This document shows positions 8,106-15,789 of a DNA stretch of 19,412 nucleotides, in pieces (within the stretch, counting starts at the first letter, position 1; every line of letters starts with the position of its first letter). The position numbers were made by a program, and so were the translations under genes. This DNA is from JBMYTN01 sp049604415 (GTDB taxonomy: Bacteria; Pseudomonadota; Alphaproteobacteria; Rhodospirillales; Rhodospirillaceae): assembly GCA_049604415.1 (NCBI GenBank), contig JBMYTN010000064.1:1-19412 (forward strand), read 5' to 3'. The notes beneath the pieces are model-generated. The model did not search any database. It worked only from the letters and a program-made list of their open reading frames with translations, and was not told the DNA's origin.

Positions 8106-10031
8106 TCAAATTTCGGCCTCTTCTGCCGGGGCCGTGTCCGGCAAGGTCAGCCGGAAAATACTCCCGGTGCTGCCGCTGTCGACCAACTCCAATGTGCCGC
8201 CATGGAGCTCCGCCAATTGTCGGCTCAGCGGGAGTCCCAAGCCAGTACCCTCTCGATAGGTCCCATCCTCGCGCTTAACCTGGAAGAACGGGGCAAAGAC
8301 TTTTTCTTGATTGGCTTTGGGAATGCCGACCCCGGTATCGCTGACGGTGACACAGAGGCCCGATGTTCGCTCCACATTAGTGTCCCAATAGGATGGCTCG
8401 GCAAGATCCAGACGGATGGCAATCCGACCGCCCTCATTGGTGAATTTCACCGCATTAGACAGCAGATTGATCAGGATCTGTTTGACCGCCCGCCGATCAA
8501 TCCACAGATGGGTTTCGCTGTCGTCCGGGGTGCGATCTTCCATCACCAGATTGATGGCATGGTCTTTGGCTCGGCTGCGGACCAGGGTCTGGCATTCATC
8601 AATCACATCGCGCAGATCCACCATCTGCCGGGTCAGGGTGTAATGGCCGCTTTCGATGCGGGAGATGTCCAGAATATCATTGATGATTTCCAGCAGATGC
8701 CCGGCGCTGCTGACAATGTCATGGGCATAATCTTTGTAAACCGGGGCAATATTCGGATCGACCACCGCCTGTTCAATCATCTGGCCAAAGCCGATCACGG
8801 CATTGAGCGGAGTCCGCAATTCATGGCTCATATTGTGCAGAAACAGGGACTTGGCCCGGTTCTCAATCTCGGCCTTTTCTTTGGCCTGTTTGAGATGCTC
8901 GGCCTCGAGCTTCTCTTGGGTGATGTCCCGGTAGACGCTGACCACGCCGCCATCAGGCAGGGAGGCTGGCTCAACCCTAATCCAAGTCCCCGTGCGCAGT
9001 TCCAGCTCATTGCCCTGATCAGCCCGGATCAAGCGCCGCATCAGGTCCTCTTCATAGGCTCTTGGGTCCGCATCGCCGGGGTCGAGCTGGCCGCGATCAA
9101 TCAGTTTCTCCACAAGGCCCAAGGCCGTGGTGCCGATGCGGAAGTCGCGCTCGCGCAGGCCAAACAGACTGGGGGCCGCCCGGTTGTGGCGCTGAATGCG
9201 ATTGTGATCATCCCACAGGATGGTTGCCGTGGGGGCATGGTCGATGACTGCGGAGAGCATCCGATCCCGGGTTTCGGCCTGCAATTCGGCCTCGACCTGG
9301 GCAGAAATATCTCTGCCGGAGATCGAAAACAAATCCGGTCGACCATCGGCGTTGAACAGAGCCCGGACTCTCAGCCAACAATGGCGTTGCAGACCGTGAC
9401 CGTCCGATAGGGTCAAGCGGTAATCCCGGATCGGCAAGGTGGATTTGAAGCTGGCCAAGAAGGCCATCAGATCATCGACGGCGGGCTTATCCAGTAAGGA
9501 ACTGATCGGCTGGCCGGGCAAGTCCCAGGGGTCGCGCGCCACCAGATTGGCAAAACCCAGATTGCCGAATTTGACAATGCCTTGTGGGGTCAAGCGACAC
9601 AGGAACTCCGCCGTGTCATCGACCGCCCGGCGGAATTTGTCGCGGCTTTTGACGATCCGGCAGGCTAGGCATTTGCTGTCCGAGATATCGGACAAGGTGA
9701 CCATATGCAGGGTGTCGCTGCCCTCGCCAACGGTGCTGATGGTGTAATCGACCTCTAAGGTCCGGTCTTGGGACAGCAGCAGGAAGGCCACCCCGGTGGG
9801 CTGTCCTTGGGTCATGACATGGTCAAAGAAGTCCCGAGTCAGGCCATCAGTGCTTTCCACCACCAAAGGCGGTTTCTGCCAAGTTGCGATATCAGTTTTG
9901 CTGAAGTCCCCAAGGGCGATAAGGGCTTGGTTCGTAGCGATCACTTTGCCGAAATGGTCGAGCACCATCATCGGCATCGGCGAGGCTTCAAACAGGTCGT
10001 CACCCTTTCCCCAGGGAGAACGAACGTCCAT
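8106..10031 (-). CDS. Soluble multi-PAS sensor histidine kinase
   Basis: A 641-residue kinase without any transmembrane segment, so a cytoplasmic sensor. Order of domains: PAS-like 1 (about 11-115), PAS-like 2 (about 132-245), PAS 3 (about 258-372), a coiled helix rich in A, E and K (373-397), HisKA with MSHELRTPLN (phospho-acceptor H403), and HATPase_c with the N box INLLSNAVKFT (N526), G1 DTGVGIP (D565), F box FAPFFQV and G2 GTGLGL (595-600). The linker between PAS 1 and 2 has a CxxC pair (C121, C124), possibly redox or metal responsive. ATG10031 is chosen because AGGT lies 5 nt upstream and the preceding open frame is not protein-like. No response regulator is adjacent and no receiver domain is fused. 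The gene is convergent with the binding-protein operon. Confidence 0.9.
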   Translation of the reverse strand: MDVRSPWGKGDDLFEASPMPMMVLDHFGKVIATNQALIALGDFSKTDIATWQKPPLVVESTDGLTRDFFDHVMTQGQPTGVAFLLLSQDRTLEVDYTISTVGEGSDTLHMVTLSDISDSKCLACRIVKSRDKFRRAVDDTAEFLCRLTPQGIVKFGNLGFANLVARDPWDLPGQPISSLLDKPAVDDLMAFLASFKSTLPIRDYRLTLSDGHGLQRHCWLRVRALFNADGRPDLFSISGRDISAQVEAELQAETRDRMLSAVIDHAPTATILWDDHNRIQRHNRAAPSLFGLRERDFRIGTTALGLVEKLIDRGQLDPGDADPRAYEEDLMRRLIRADQGNELELRTGTWIRVEPASLPDGGVVSVYRDITQEKLEAEHLKQAKEKAEIENRAKSLFLHNMSHELRTPLNAVIGFGQMIEQAVVDPNIAPVYKDYAHDIVSSAGHLLEIINDILDISRIESGHYTLTRQMVDLRDVIDECQTLVRSRAKDHAINLVMEDRTPDDSETHLWIDRRAVKQILINLLSNAVKFTNEGGRIAIRLDLAEPSYWDTNVERTSGLCVTVSDTGVGIPKANQEKVFAPFFQVKREDGTYREGTGLGLPLSRQLAELHGGTLELVDSGSTGSIFRLTLPDTAPAEEAEI

Positions 10032-10286
10032 CGTGGACCTACCCCTACTTCTTGTTGTTGGCTCGATCTTGCGAGCACACAGTGCGCATTGGATCGGGCA
10101 CCAGCATCTTCTGATGCTTTTGGTCAGAAAAAGGATAGCATGGCGATTTGTGGAGGCGAGCGCGATTTGACCGGCTGAAATCCAGTACAAAACCATCGCA
10201 CTGGGTTTTTGAACTCTAGCGTCCAGATTGTTTGCGCTCGGGTAGAGTCGCGTCAAAACAGTAAGGTGTTGGAAAAGAGTGACTTT
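10032..10286. other. Intergenic leader between ctaA stop and histidine kinase start
   Basis: No convincing gene is present. A short hairpin AGCATC (10103-10108) / GATGCT (10113-10118) followed by TTTT on the + strand lies in what would be the kinase leader. On the minus strand a TGCTATCCT element (about 10133-10141) resembles an extended -10 box, without a good -35. Base composition is lower in GC than the flanking genes. No strong terminator for the ctaA operon is visible. Confidence 0.5.
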
Positions 10287-11453
10287 TTAGACGGCTCGAG
10301 AATCCATATACAACCAAAGCGCGGCGGATAGGACCAATATTGCATTGATCTGGTGTGCGGAAGCCAGACCGATGGGCACGGATAAAAGCAGCGTAAATAT
10401 GCCCAAAATAATTTGTAGCAGCACGCTGAAGGCAAGCAGACGGGTTAAAACGCGAAAAAAGGATAGACTCGGGGCCGACTGTAAACGGCTCTGTAGCAGA
10501 AAGAAATTCCGCTCTGCGGACCAAATAAGCCACAAACAAATACCTAGAGTGGTTAATCCAAGCAGGCGGTGATTGAATTGAACGGTGATGATATTGTCAT
10601 AGATATTCAACCACCAGGGGGAAAGCGCCATGACCCCGTCCGGGATCCATTGGCCCTGCATGGTGGGAAAGGTGTTGTACATCAGTCCAGCATCATAGCC
10701 TGCGACCAGACCGCCAGCCAAAATGGTCAAAAACACCAGCCCTGTTGCCGGAAGACCGAGCCGCCGGATTGGGGTTAGGCTCTCTCGAGCAGCCGCCAGT
10801 TGTTGCGGGCTCAGGGATGCCTTCCAGGGATAGACCGGGCTCAAGCGCCGATGGGCCATAACCAGCAAAGCCATCAGGATCACCACTGCCAAGCCCAAAT
10901 GGGCGGTCAGGCGAAACGGACTAACCGAGGGGTCATCGACCAAGCCGCTTTGGACCATATACCAGCCCAACAGGCCTTGCAGGCCGCCCAAGGCAAAGAC
11001 GACCAGATAGATCGGCAGCCGCCGCCAGGGAATGCGGCGTTGGAGGGTGAACACCAGCAGGGGGACGAAAAACACCAAACCAATCAGCCGCCCCAGAACC
11101 CGGTGAATGAACTCCAGCCAAAAGATGCCCTTAAACCCTTCTAGCCCGAACCCGGCATTGACGGTGCGGTATTCCGGCGTGGCCCGATACTGGTCATAGA
11201 GCAGAATCCAGTCCGCCTCGGTCATCGGCGGCAGGAAGCCGGTGACCGGCTTCCAATCGGTCATGGACAAGCCCGATCCGGTCAGGCGGGTTAAGCCCCC
11301 CACCGCGACCATGGCCAGGACGAAGACAGCGCAGCCCAGCAGCCACCAGCCAATGGCTCGGTCTTCCAAATCCCTTGCTGGACGGGTGCCCGCCCCATTC
11401 CTGACGGCGAAAGGGCTGGTTTGTTGGGGGGCTGAGGCTTGGGTGAACTGCAT
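10287..11453 (-). CDS. ctaA: Heme A synthase (COX15/CtaA)
   Basis: This membrane enzyme oxidises the C8 methyl group of heme O to a formyl group, giving heme A for aa3-type oxidases. The 388-residue protein has eight predicted membrane segments. It shows the four conserved histidines expected of the family: FIHRVLGR (H117, with E114), LTAHLGLA (H185), QFNHRLLGL (H295) and SAHQINA (H367). GGLTRLTGSGLSMTDWKPVTGFLPP near the N-terminus is typical of the alphaproteobacterial COX15 type. ATG11453 has only a weak GGA upstream and lies 35 bp after the ctaB stop, so it is the last gene of the operon. The segment coding the last 100 or so residues, together with the downstream spacer, is clearly more AT-rich (about 45% GC by hand count from 10381 to 10620) than the rest. 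The reading frame and motifs remain intact. Confidence 0.95.
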   Translation of the reverse strand: MQFTQASAPQQTSPFAVRNGAGTRPARDLEDRAIGWWLLGCAVFVLAMVAVGGLTRLTGSGLSMTDWKPVTGFLPPMTEADWILLYDQYRATPEYRTVNAGFGLEGFKGIFWLEFIHRVLGRLIGLVFFVPLLVFTLQRRIPWRRLPIYLVVFALGGLQGLLGWYMVQSGLVDDPSVSPFRLTAHLGLAVVILMALLVMAHRRLSPVYPWKASLSPQQLAAARESLTPIRRLGLPATGLVFLTILAGGLVAGYDAGLMYNTFPTMQGQWIPDGVMALSPWWLNIYDNIITVQFNHRLLGLTTLGICLWLIWSAERNFFLLQSRLQSAPSLSFFRVLTRLLAFSVLLQIILGIFTLLLSVPIGLASAHQINAILVLSAALWLYMDSRAV

Positions 11454-11488
11454 GGAGCGATCCGCGTTGGTCTTCTGGCTGCGCTTGC

Positions 11489-12376
11489 TTAGGCGAGGAA
11501 GGTGATATCCGGCAGCATGGGGCCGACCCGGGTGTCAATGATCATGGCCAGGAAAACGCCCAACAGCCAAACCATGGAGCCCAGGAAGGTCCTTTTGGCC
11601 CATTCCAGCCCCGGATGCCGGGCCAGCATGATGTTTTGCTTTAAGAACCGGATCGAGAACAGGGCCGTGACCACGGCATAGGCCAGGCCCAATTCGCCAA
11701 ACAATACTGGCAGGAATGCCGAGCCCAGCAGCAAGATGGTGTTGAGCAAAATGCCTTGAGCGCAGCGCTCTTCGCCGACCAGGCAGGGCAGCATCGGGAT
11801 CCCGGCGGCGCGATAGTCATCCTTCAGCAAAATCGCCAAAGCCCAGAAATGGGACGGCGTCCACAGGAACAGGATGATGGCCATCAGCCAAGGCAGCAGC
11901 CAGATATTCGGATCGGCCGCAGCGGCCCCGGCCAAAACCGCAAAGCTGCCCGCTGCGCCGCCAATGACAATGTTCCACCAGGTGCGGCGCTTCAGCCAAA
12001 CCGTATAAACAATGCCATAGACAAAGGCCCCAAGGAACAAATGGGCGGCGACCCAGAAGTTCAGCGCAGCGGCGGCCAGGCCAACGCCAGCCACCAACAG
12101 GGCAACGGCAAACCAGAGGATCCGCTCCGGATGGACCATATCGCCCGCCGCCAAAGGCCGGTTGCGGGTCCGGGCCATCATTTGGTCGATGTCCCGATCA
12201 TAGAAGTGATTGAACACCGAGGAGGAGGAAGAGCCCAGCAACATGGCGACAGCCAGGATGGCAAGGCTGGCCCCATCGACTTCCGGGGCCACGGCCAAAT
12301 AGGCCGTCACGGCGGTCAGCATGATGACAAAGCCGATGCGCGGCTTGCAGAGCTGGAGATAGGCGTTGAAGGTCAT
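11489..12376 (-). CDS. ctaB: Protoheme IX farnesyltransferase (heme O synthase)
   Basis: CtaB attaches a farnesyl group to heme B to give heme O, the substrate of CtaA encoded next to it. It is a UbiA-type prenyltransferase in the inner membrane. Numbered from ATG12376, the first aspartate motif reads NHFYDRDIDQMMARTRNRPLAAG with N56, D60 and D62; the second polar loop is LKDDYRAAGIPMLP. Several hydrophobic segments cover the rest of the 295 residues. The start is set by GGGAAGGA 6 nt upstream and by an ATGA overlap with the preceding oxidase-like gene. A longer open frame up to 12460 lies inside that gene and is not used. High confidence. Confidence 0.96.
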   Translation of the reverse strand: MTFNAYLQLCKPRIGFVIMLTAVTAYLAVAPEVDGASLAILAVAMLLGSSSSSVFNHFYDRDIDQMMARTRNRPLAAGDMVHPERILWFAVALLVAGVGLAAAALNFWVAAHLFLGAFVYGIVYTVWLKRRTWWNIVIGGAAGSFAVLAGAAAADPNIWLLPWLMAIILFLWTPSHFWALAILLKDDYRAAGIPMLPCLVGEERCAQGILLNTILLLGSAFLPVLFGELGLAYAVVTALFSIRFLKQNIMLARHPGLEWAKRTFLGSMVWLLGVFLAMIIDTRVGPMLPDITFLA

Positions 12377-13803
12377 GACGTTCCTTCCCAATGCCCCATG
12401 GAGGAGGGGGGATTGAGCGCAGCAATGCGGCTGCGCCAGAGTTCTCGACTGGCAATCCAAATAAACAGGATCCCACCAATGACAGCGATCACGCCGCCCA
12501 GCCCCATCACGCCCATCAGGACATGTTCGATGGTGCCTTCCAGGCCTTGTGCGGACCCGGCGGTTTTGCGGCTGATGCCGAAGGTTCCGGCGGTAAACAA
12601 CATTGCGGCATGCACAATGGTGCCGATGCCAAACAGCCAGAGCGGCAAGGCCCGGCGCTTCATTCGGGATTCAAAGGTGCCGTTCAGGGTTGGCAGGATG
12701 GACAGATAAACCGCCATCGCCGCAATGGTGACCCCGCCAATGGAGGCGTGGTAATGGCCCGGCGTGCGGGTGTCCTCATAGCCGGAGAAGAAGCCGAATA
12801 AGCCGCCCAGACCGCAGAGCAGCAGGGAAAACACCAAGCCCACATGGGCCGGTCTTTGGGAATCCAGGCCGCCCCAGCGGGTCCACAACACGCCTGCCAA
12901 AGCCAAAGAGATCAAAGTGATCGGCGGGGCGAGGCCGACGGCATAAAGCCCGGAGAAAAAGGTGTAATGCTGCGAGCTGGGATAATCCAAAATCCCATAG
13001 ACCGGCGGGGCGACCAGGGCGGCTCCGGCGATCAGAGTGGCCGGGACGGCGAAATGCCCACTTTTCATCAGAGTCCGGCCAAAGGCCCGGGGGGTCAGAA
13101 TGGCCCAGGCGGTGATCATGGCGGTCGCATTGACGATCTGCAGCACATGGCCTCCGCCCCAGAACACCCATTCGAAATATTCTTGGGTGTTGTCCTGTTG
13201 TGGGGTTTCCGAATAGGCAATGACCAAACAGGCCAAGGCGCTGAGATAGGCCACCGACGCGACACCGGCTCCAAACACGGCGGGTTGCGGCAGGCGGTCC
13301 TCCCGCCAATAGCGCACCACCCCGTCCAACAAGCGCAGGCAGGGGCAGAGCACACCGACGGCCACCAGACCCAGTGCAATGAAGTAAAGCGGGTGCACCA
13401 CGACGGGCACATAGTTGTTCAGCAGCGGGGTGCCGAGGTCGAGCAGCGCCGGGAAGGGCAACAGCGCACAGCCAATGGCGGTCAGGATCGGACCGGCTAA
13501 GGATGGGATCGCCTTGATCGGGCGGCGCAGGTCAACGGGTCCATCGCGCAGGGCCAACCCCACGGCCAAGGTGGTCAGGATGCCGAGAACGGCCAGGAAC
13601 CAGACCACGACCGAGAGCACCACATGGGTCACCAAGACTTTGCGGAAGGCGGATTGCTCCGCCCAGGGCAGGACATCCATCACCCCTGGCGTTCTCGACA
13701 ACGCCAGGAGCAGGGCAAGAAACCCGGCCAAACCGAGGGCGATCAACCCCAGAATGGCCCAAAGGCGGGCTTCACGCCGCAGCAGGATGTCCAAACCGCT
13801 CAT
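12373..13803 (-). CDS. Divergent heme-copper oxidase subunit I-like membrane protein
   Basis: A 476-residue polytopic protein with about twelve hydrophobic segments. It retains parts of the heme-copper oxidase subunit I pattern: H60 in VLVTHVVLSVVVW (low-spin heme ligand position), H219 in WVFWGGGHVLQIVN (CuB ligand position in helix VI) and H350/H352 in RTPGHYHASIGG (the HxH of helix X, ligands of both hemes). In the helix VII position, where two adjacent histidines are expected, it has SSQHY (Q278-H279), so one CuB ligand seems replaced by glutamine. No subunit II or III gene is present. The gene starts in an ATGA overlap with the DUF420 gene and ends in another with ctaB. It could be a catalytic oxidase or NO reductase of an unusual family, or a heme-binding assembly or sensor protein. 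Ligand assignment is by eye. Confidence 0.8.
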   Translation of the reverse strand: MSGLDILLRREARLWAILGLIALGLAGFLALLLALSRTPGVMDVLPWAEQSAFRKVLVTHVVLSVVVWFLAVLGILTTLAVGLALRDGPVDLRRPIKAIPSLAGPILTAIGCALLPFPALLDLGTPLLNNYVPVVVHPLYFIALGLVAVGVLCPCLRLLDGVVRYWREDRLPQPAVFGAGVASVAYLSALACLVIAYSETPQQDNTQEYFEWVFWGGGHVLQIVNATAMITAWAILTPRAFGRTLMKSGHFAVPATLIAGAALVAPPVYGILDYPSSQHYTFFSGLYAVGLAPPITLISLALAGVLWTRWGGLDSQRPAHVGLVFSLLLCGLGGLFGFFSGYEDTRTPGHYHASIGGVTIAAMAVYLSILPTLNGTFESRMKRRALPLWLFGIGTIVHAAMLFTAGTFGISRKTAGSAQGLEGTIEHVLMGVMGLGGVIAVIGGILFIWIASRELWRSRIAALNPPSSMGHWEGTS

Positions 13804-14237
13804 GCCACCGCACCTCCCGGGTAGAGGTGATAGAGCATGTAATAGATCACCACACCGGTGACCGTGACATAAAGCCAGATCGGCAATACCCAACGGGCCA
13901 TGGCCTTATGGCGGTCAAACCGGCCTTTGAAGGCCCGCAACGCCACGATGATGATCAACGGGGTGACCACGGTGGCCAGGATCACATGGGTGATCAGGAT
14001 GAAATAATAGAAGATCCGCGCCGATCCCTCTCCTGGGAAGACAAAAATCGGGGCGGTGAAATGGTAGACCAGATAACTGGCCAGGAACGCGGCTGACACG
14101 ACCACCGCTGCGATCATGACTTTGCGGTGCAGATCATGCCGACCGGCGCGCACCAGGGTGAACCCGGCGCAGATCAAAACGGTGCTGATGGCGTTCAGAG
14201 CCGCATTGACATGGGGCAGGACCGTGGCTGTCTCCAT
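13800..14237 (-). CDS. DUF420 family membrane protein (CtaM/YozB-like)
   Basis: The protein has 145 residues with four membrane helices. The opening LPHVNAALNAISTVLICAGFTLVRAGRHDLHRKVMIAAVV and the following SYLVYHF are characteristic of DUF420, whose Bacillus/Staphylococcus members (CtaM) are needed to assemble heme A-containing oxidases. Conserved histidines include those in PHVNA, HDLHRK, VYHF and ILITHVIL. GAAGGA lies 8 nt before ATG14237; a TTG just upstream (14240) is also in frame but less likely. It follows the 41-residue gene by 22 bp and overlaps the oxidase-like gene as ATGA. Its place in the heme A operon fits a role in oxidase maturation (inference from family and context). Confidence 0.88.
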   Translation of the reverse strand: METATVLPHVNAALNAISTVLICAGFTLVRAGRHDLHRKVMIAAVVVSAAFLASYLVYHFTAPIFVFPGEGSARIFYYFILITHVILATVVTPLIIIVALRAFKGRFDRHKAMARWVLPIWLYVTVTGVVIYYMLYHLYPGGAVA

Positions 14238-14259
14238 CAAAGAGTCCTTCCCGTCCGTC

Positions 14260-14385
14260 CTACTGCGCGGTCACGGCGGGTGTGCCCTGGGTCGGGGCGC
14301 TGACAACCTGATAAAAGGTCAGGCCAAACAGGCCGAGCGCGATGCCGCCAAACACCACCAGCCAATGCCATCGGGTCAGTTTCAT
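14260..14385 (-). CDS. 41-residue single-span membrane peptide, first gene of the heme A/oxidase operon
   Basis: The peptide begins MKLTRWHWLVVFGGIALG, has one hydrophobic helix (about residues 9-30) and ends in a short polar tail rich in T, A, P and Q. A GAGGA ribosome site 8 nt before ATG14385 and the 22-bp distance to the DUF420 gene support real translation. I do not recognise a family. Small single-helix subunits or assembly peptides are common in terminal oxidases, so a role with the neighbouring oxidase-like protein is an inference. The longer open frame to 14448 has no such ribosome site. Confidence 0.6.
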   Translation of the reverse strand: MKLTRWHWLVVFGGIALGLFGLTFYQVVSAPTQGTPAVTAQ

Positions 14386-14451
14386 GCGTGGTTCCTCACT
14401 CTTCTGGTTTCCAAAGGCCGCTCCGTTGGCGAGAGCCATCCCTATCAACGG

Positions 14452-14469
14452 CCATGGCGTTTGCCATGG
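14452..14469. repeat. Perfect inverted repeat upstream of the 41-residue gene
   Basis: CCATGGC (14452-14458) and GCCATGG (14463-14469) are exact inverted copies separated by GTTT. The element lies 67-84 nt before the first start codon of the operon, inside its likely leader. It could be an operator or an RNA hairpin. There is no T-run after it, so it is not a classical terminator. Confidence 0.55.
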
Positions 14470-14519
14470 GTCCGGATAGTAGCATCCACCAAGATCCCTT
14501 TTTCGACCATTGCGATTAC

Positions 14520-14549
14520 AGCATAGGGGAAATTCGGCTTTTACGAAAA
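14520..14549 (-). promoter_or_regulatory. Weak candidate promoter for the heme A/oxidase operon
   Basis: On the minus strand TATGCT (14525-14520) is preceded, at 18 nt, by TTTTCG (14549-14544). The -10 is fair and the -35 poor. Initiation here would give a leader of about 130 nt that contains the inverted repeat at 14452-14469. Confidence 0.3.
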
Positions 14550-14899
14550 TCCAATATGCTCGACAAGCTTTGTCGGATGTTTTTGCCCTCTGTCTTGGGC
14601 GCGGTGTAACAGAATTGGCGCAGTTTCGGCGGAATCCCTCAGAAAGTTTGGGTTATTGCGCGCAATGGTCTGTGTGAGGCTCTGGAAAATTCATCGGACT
14701 GTGCCACTTTCAGGAGGCCTCAGACTTGGTTTCTGGCCTCAGGAGTCGGTTCGCAGGGGCAACAAATCGACAAAACACCCTTTGGAACCTGATTTCTGCG
14801 GGCAATGCCTGCGGGGTCATGATAATTGTCGATGACAACGCCAGCGGTCTTGTGGAACAGCTGGGCGTGAAAAGATTTGGTCGAATGGGAGAGGCGGGG

Positions 14900-15691
14900 A
14901 TGACCACAGTGAATGGTCCGGAAACCGAAGATTTTATGCCCGATGTGGCCCGGCCTCGGGTCCGGTCGATCACGGTCGACGAGACATCCAGATGGCTGGA
15001 AGCGGGCCTAAAGGACTTTATGGCCGTGCCTGGCTTTAGCCTTGGCTATGGGGCCATGTTCGTTCTGTTTGCTTATTTGATCACCTTTGGCCTCGAGCAG
15101 ATCGGCCTGGGATCGCTGTCCCTGCCCTTTGCGGCGGGCTTTATGCTGATTGCGCCGCTGGGGGCCGTGCTGTTTTATGAAACCAGCCGCCGGATCGAGC
15201 AGGGGCTCTATGTGTCCTTTGGCGAGGCCCTGTCTTCCTGTGCCGCCAAGGCCGCTCCTTTGGGGCAGATCGGCGTGGTGTTGCTGATCGTCATGCTGGC
15301 CTGGATCATGTTGGCCTTGGTGATTTTCGCCATGTTCTTTGGCGGCAATCCGCCCGCGCTCGACAGTTTCTTTGGCGATGTGTTGACCGCACCGCAAGCC
15401 GCGCCCTTCTTGGTGGTCGGCACCCTGGTCGGCGGCATGCTCGCCACGGTGGCCTTCACCGTCTCCGCGATCTCTCTGCCCATGGTGCTGGACCGGGATG
15501 TGACTGCGGTGACCGCCATGGCCACCAGCTTTGATGCGGTGCGCAAGAACCCCCGGGAAATGCTTGGCTGGGGTGGCATGATCGCCTTCATCACCTTCTC
15601 GGGCATGGTGATGTTCTTTGTTGGCTTGGCCTTTAGCCTGCCGCTGATCGGCTATGCCACTTGGCATGCCTATAAGTCGTTGGTGGAATAA
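14900..15691 (+). CDS. DUF2189 family integral membrane protein, copy A
   Basis: This 263-residue protein matches DUF2189, a membrane family of unknown function. RPRVRSITVDETSRWLEAGLKDF (18-40) is the conserved amphipathic opening. It is followed by several membrane helices, the motif FMLIAPLGAVLFYETSRRIEQG (81-102), SLPMVLDRD and the end FSLPLIGYATWHAYKSLVE. GGGAGAGG (14887-14894) just before ATG14900 fixes the start. The second, convergent DUF2189 gene to the right shares the same landmarks, so the two are paralogues. Some family members are annotated as cytochrome c oxidase subunit I-like, but I see no heme ligand pattern here. Function unknown. Confidence 0.85.
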   Translation: MTTVNGPETEDFMPDVARPRVRSITVDETSRWLEAGLKDFMAVPGFSLGYGAMFVLFAYLITFGLEQIGLGSLSLPFAAGFMLIAPLGAVLFYETSRRIEQGLYVSFGEALSSCAAKAAPLGQIGVVLLIVMLAWIMLALVIFAMFFGGNPPALDSFFGDVLTAPQAAPFLVVGTLVGGMLATVAFTVSAISLPMVLDRDVTAVTAMATSFDAVRKNPREMLGWGGMIAFITFSGMVMFFVGLAFSLPLIGYATWHAYKSLVE

Positions 15692-15724
15692 GTCGGTCCG
15701 CAAGGCGCACGCCAACGCAATCAG

Positions 15725-15765
15725 AAAAAAAGCCGGAGTGGGACGTGCCCCATTCCGGCTTTTTT
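15725..15765. terminator. Bidirectional rho-independent terminator between the DUF2189 genes
   Basis: A 12-bp stem (15731-15742 with 15749-15760, one G-U pair) with loop ACGTGC is flanked by a run of A on the left and a run of T on the right. It can therefore stop transcription from both sides. It lies 40 bp after the copy A stop and serves the + strand directly; for copy B it lies beyond the hairpin cluster. Confidence 0.9.
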
Positions 15766-15789
15766 GCTCTGCGACTGATTAATAGGTTA

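Larger units (their letters stand above)
14386..14899. other. 514-bp divergent regulatory region without a recognised gene
   Basis: It lies between the heme A operon (-) and the first DUF2189 gene (+). It holds an 18-bp inverted repeat (14452-14469), a weak minus-strand promoter candidate (14520-14549), two copies of GGCCTCAG 19 nt apart start to start (14716 and 14735), and an inverted repeat TTGTC-GAT-GACAA at 14826-14838 next to GATAAT. An open frame from 14726 joins the DUF2189 gene but is not protein-like. No RNA family is recognised, although a leader or small RNA cannot be excluded. Confidence 0.5.

Noticed and set aside
8202..9410. A 402-codon + strand open frame
   Set aside because: It is antisense to the histidine kinase, whose domains are complete; the translation shows no family features.
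11756..12709. A 317-codon + strand open frame
   Set aside because: It is antisense to ctaB and the oxidase-like gene, of biased composition (Q, G, P, R).
14726..14899. N-terminal extension of DUF2189 copy A
   Set aside because: The 58 extra residues lack family similarity and the strong ribosome site is at ATG14900.
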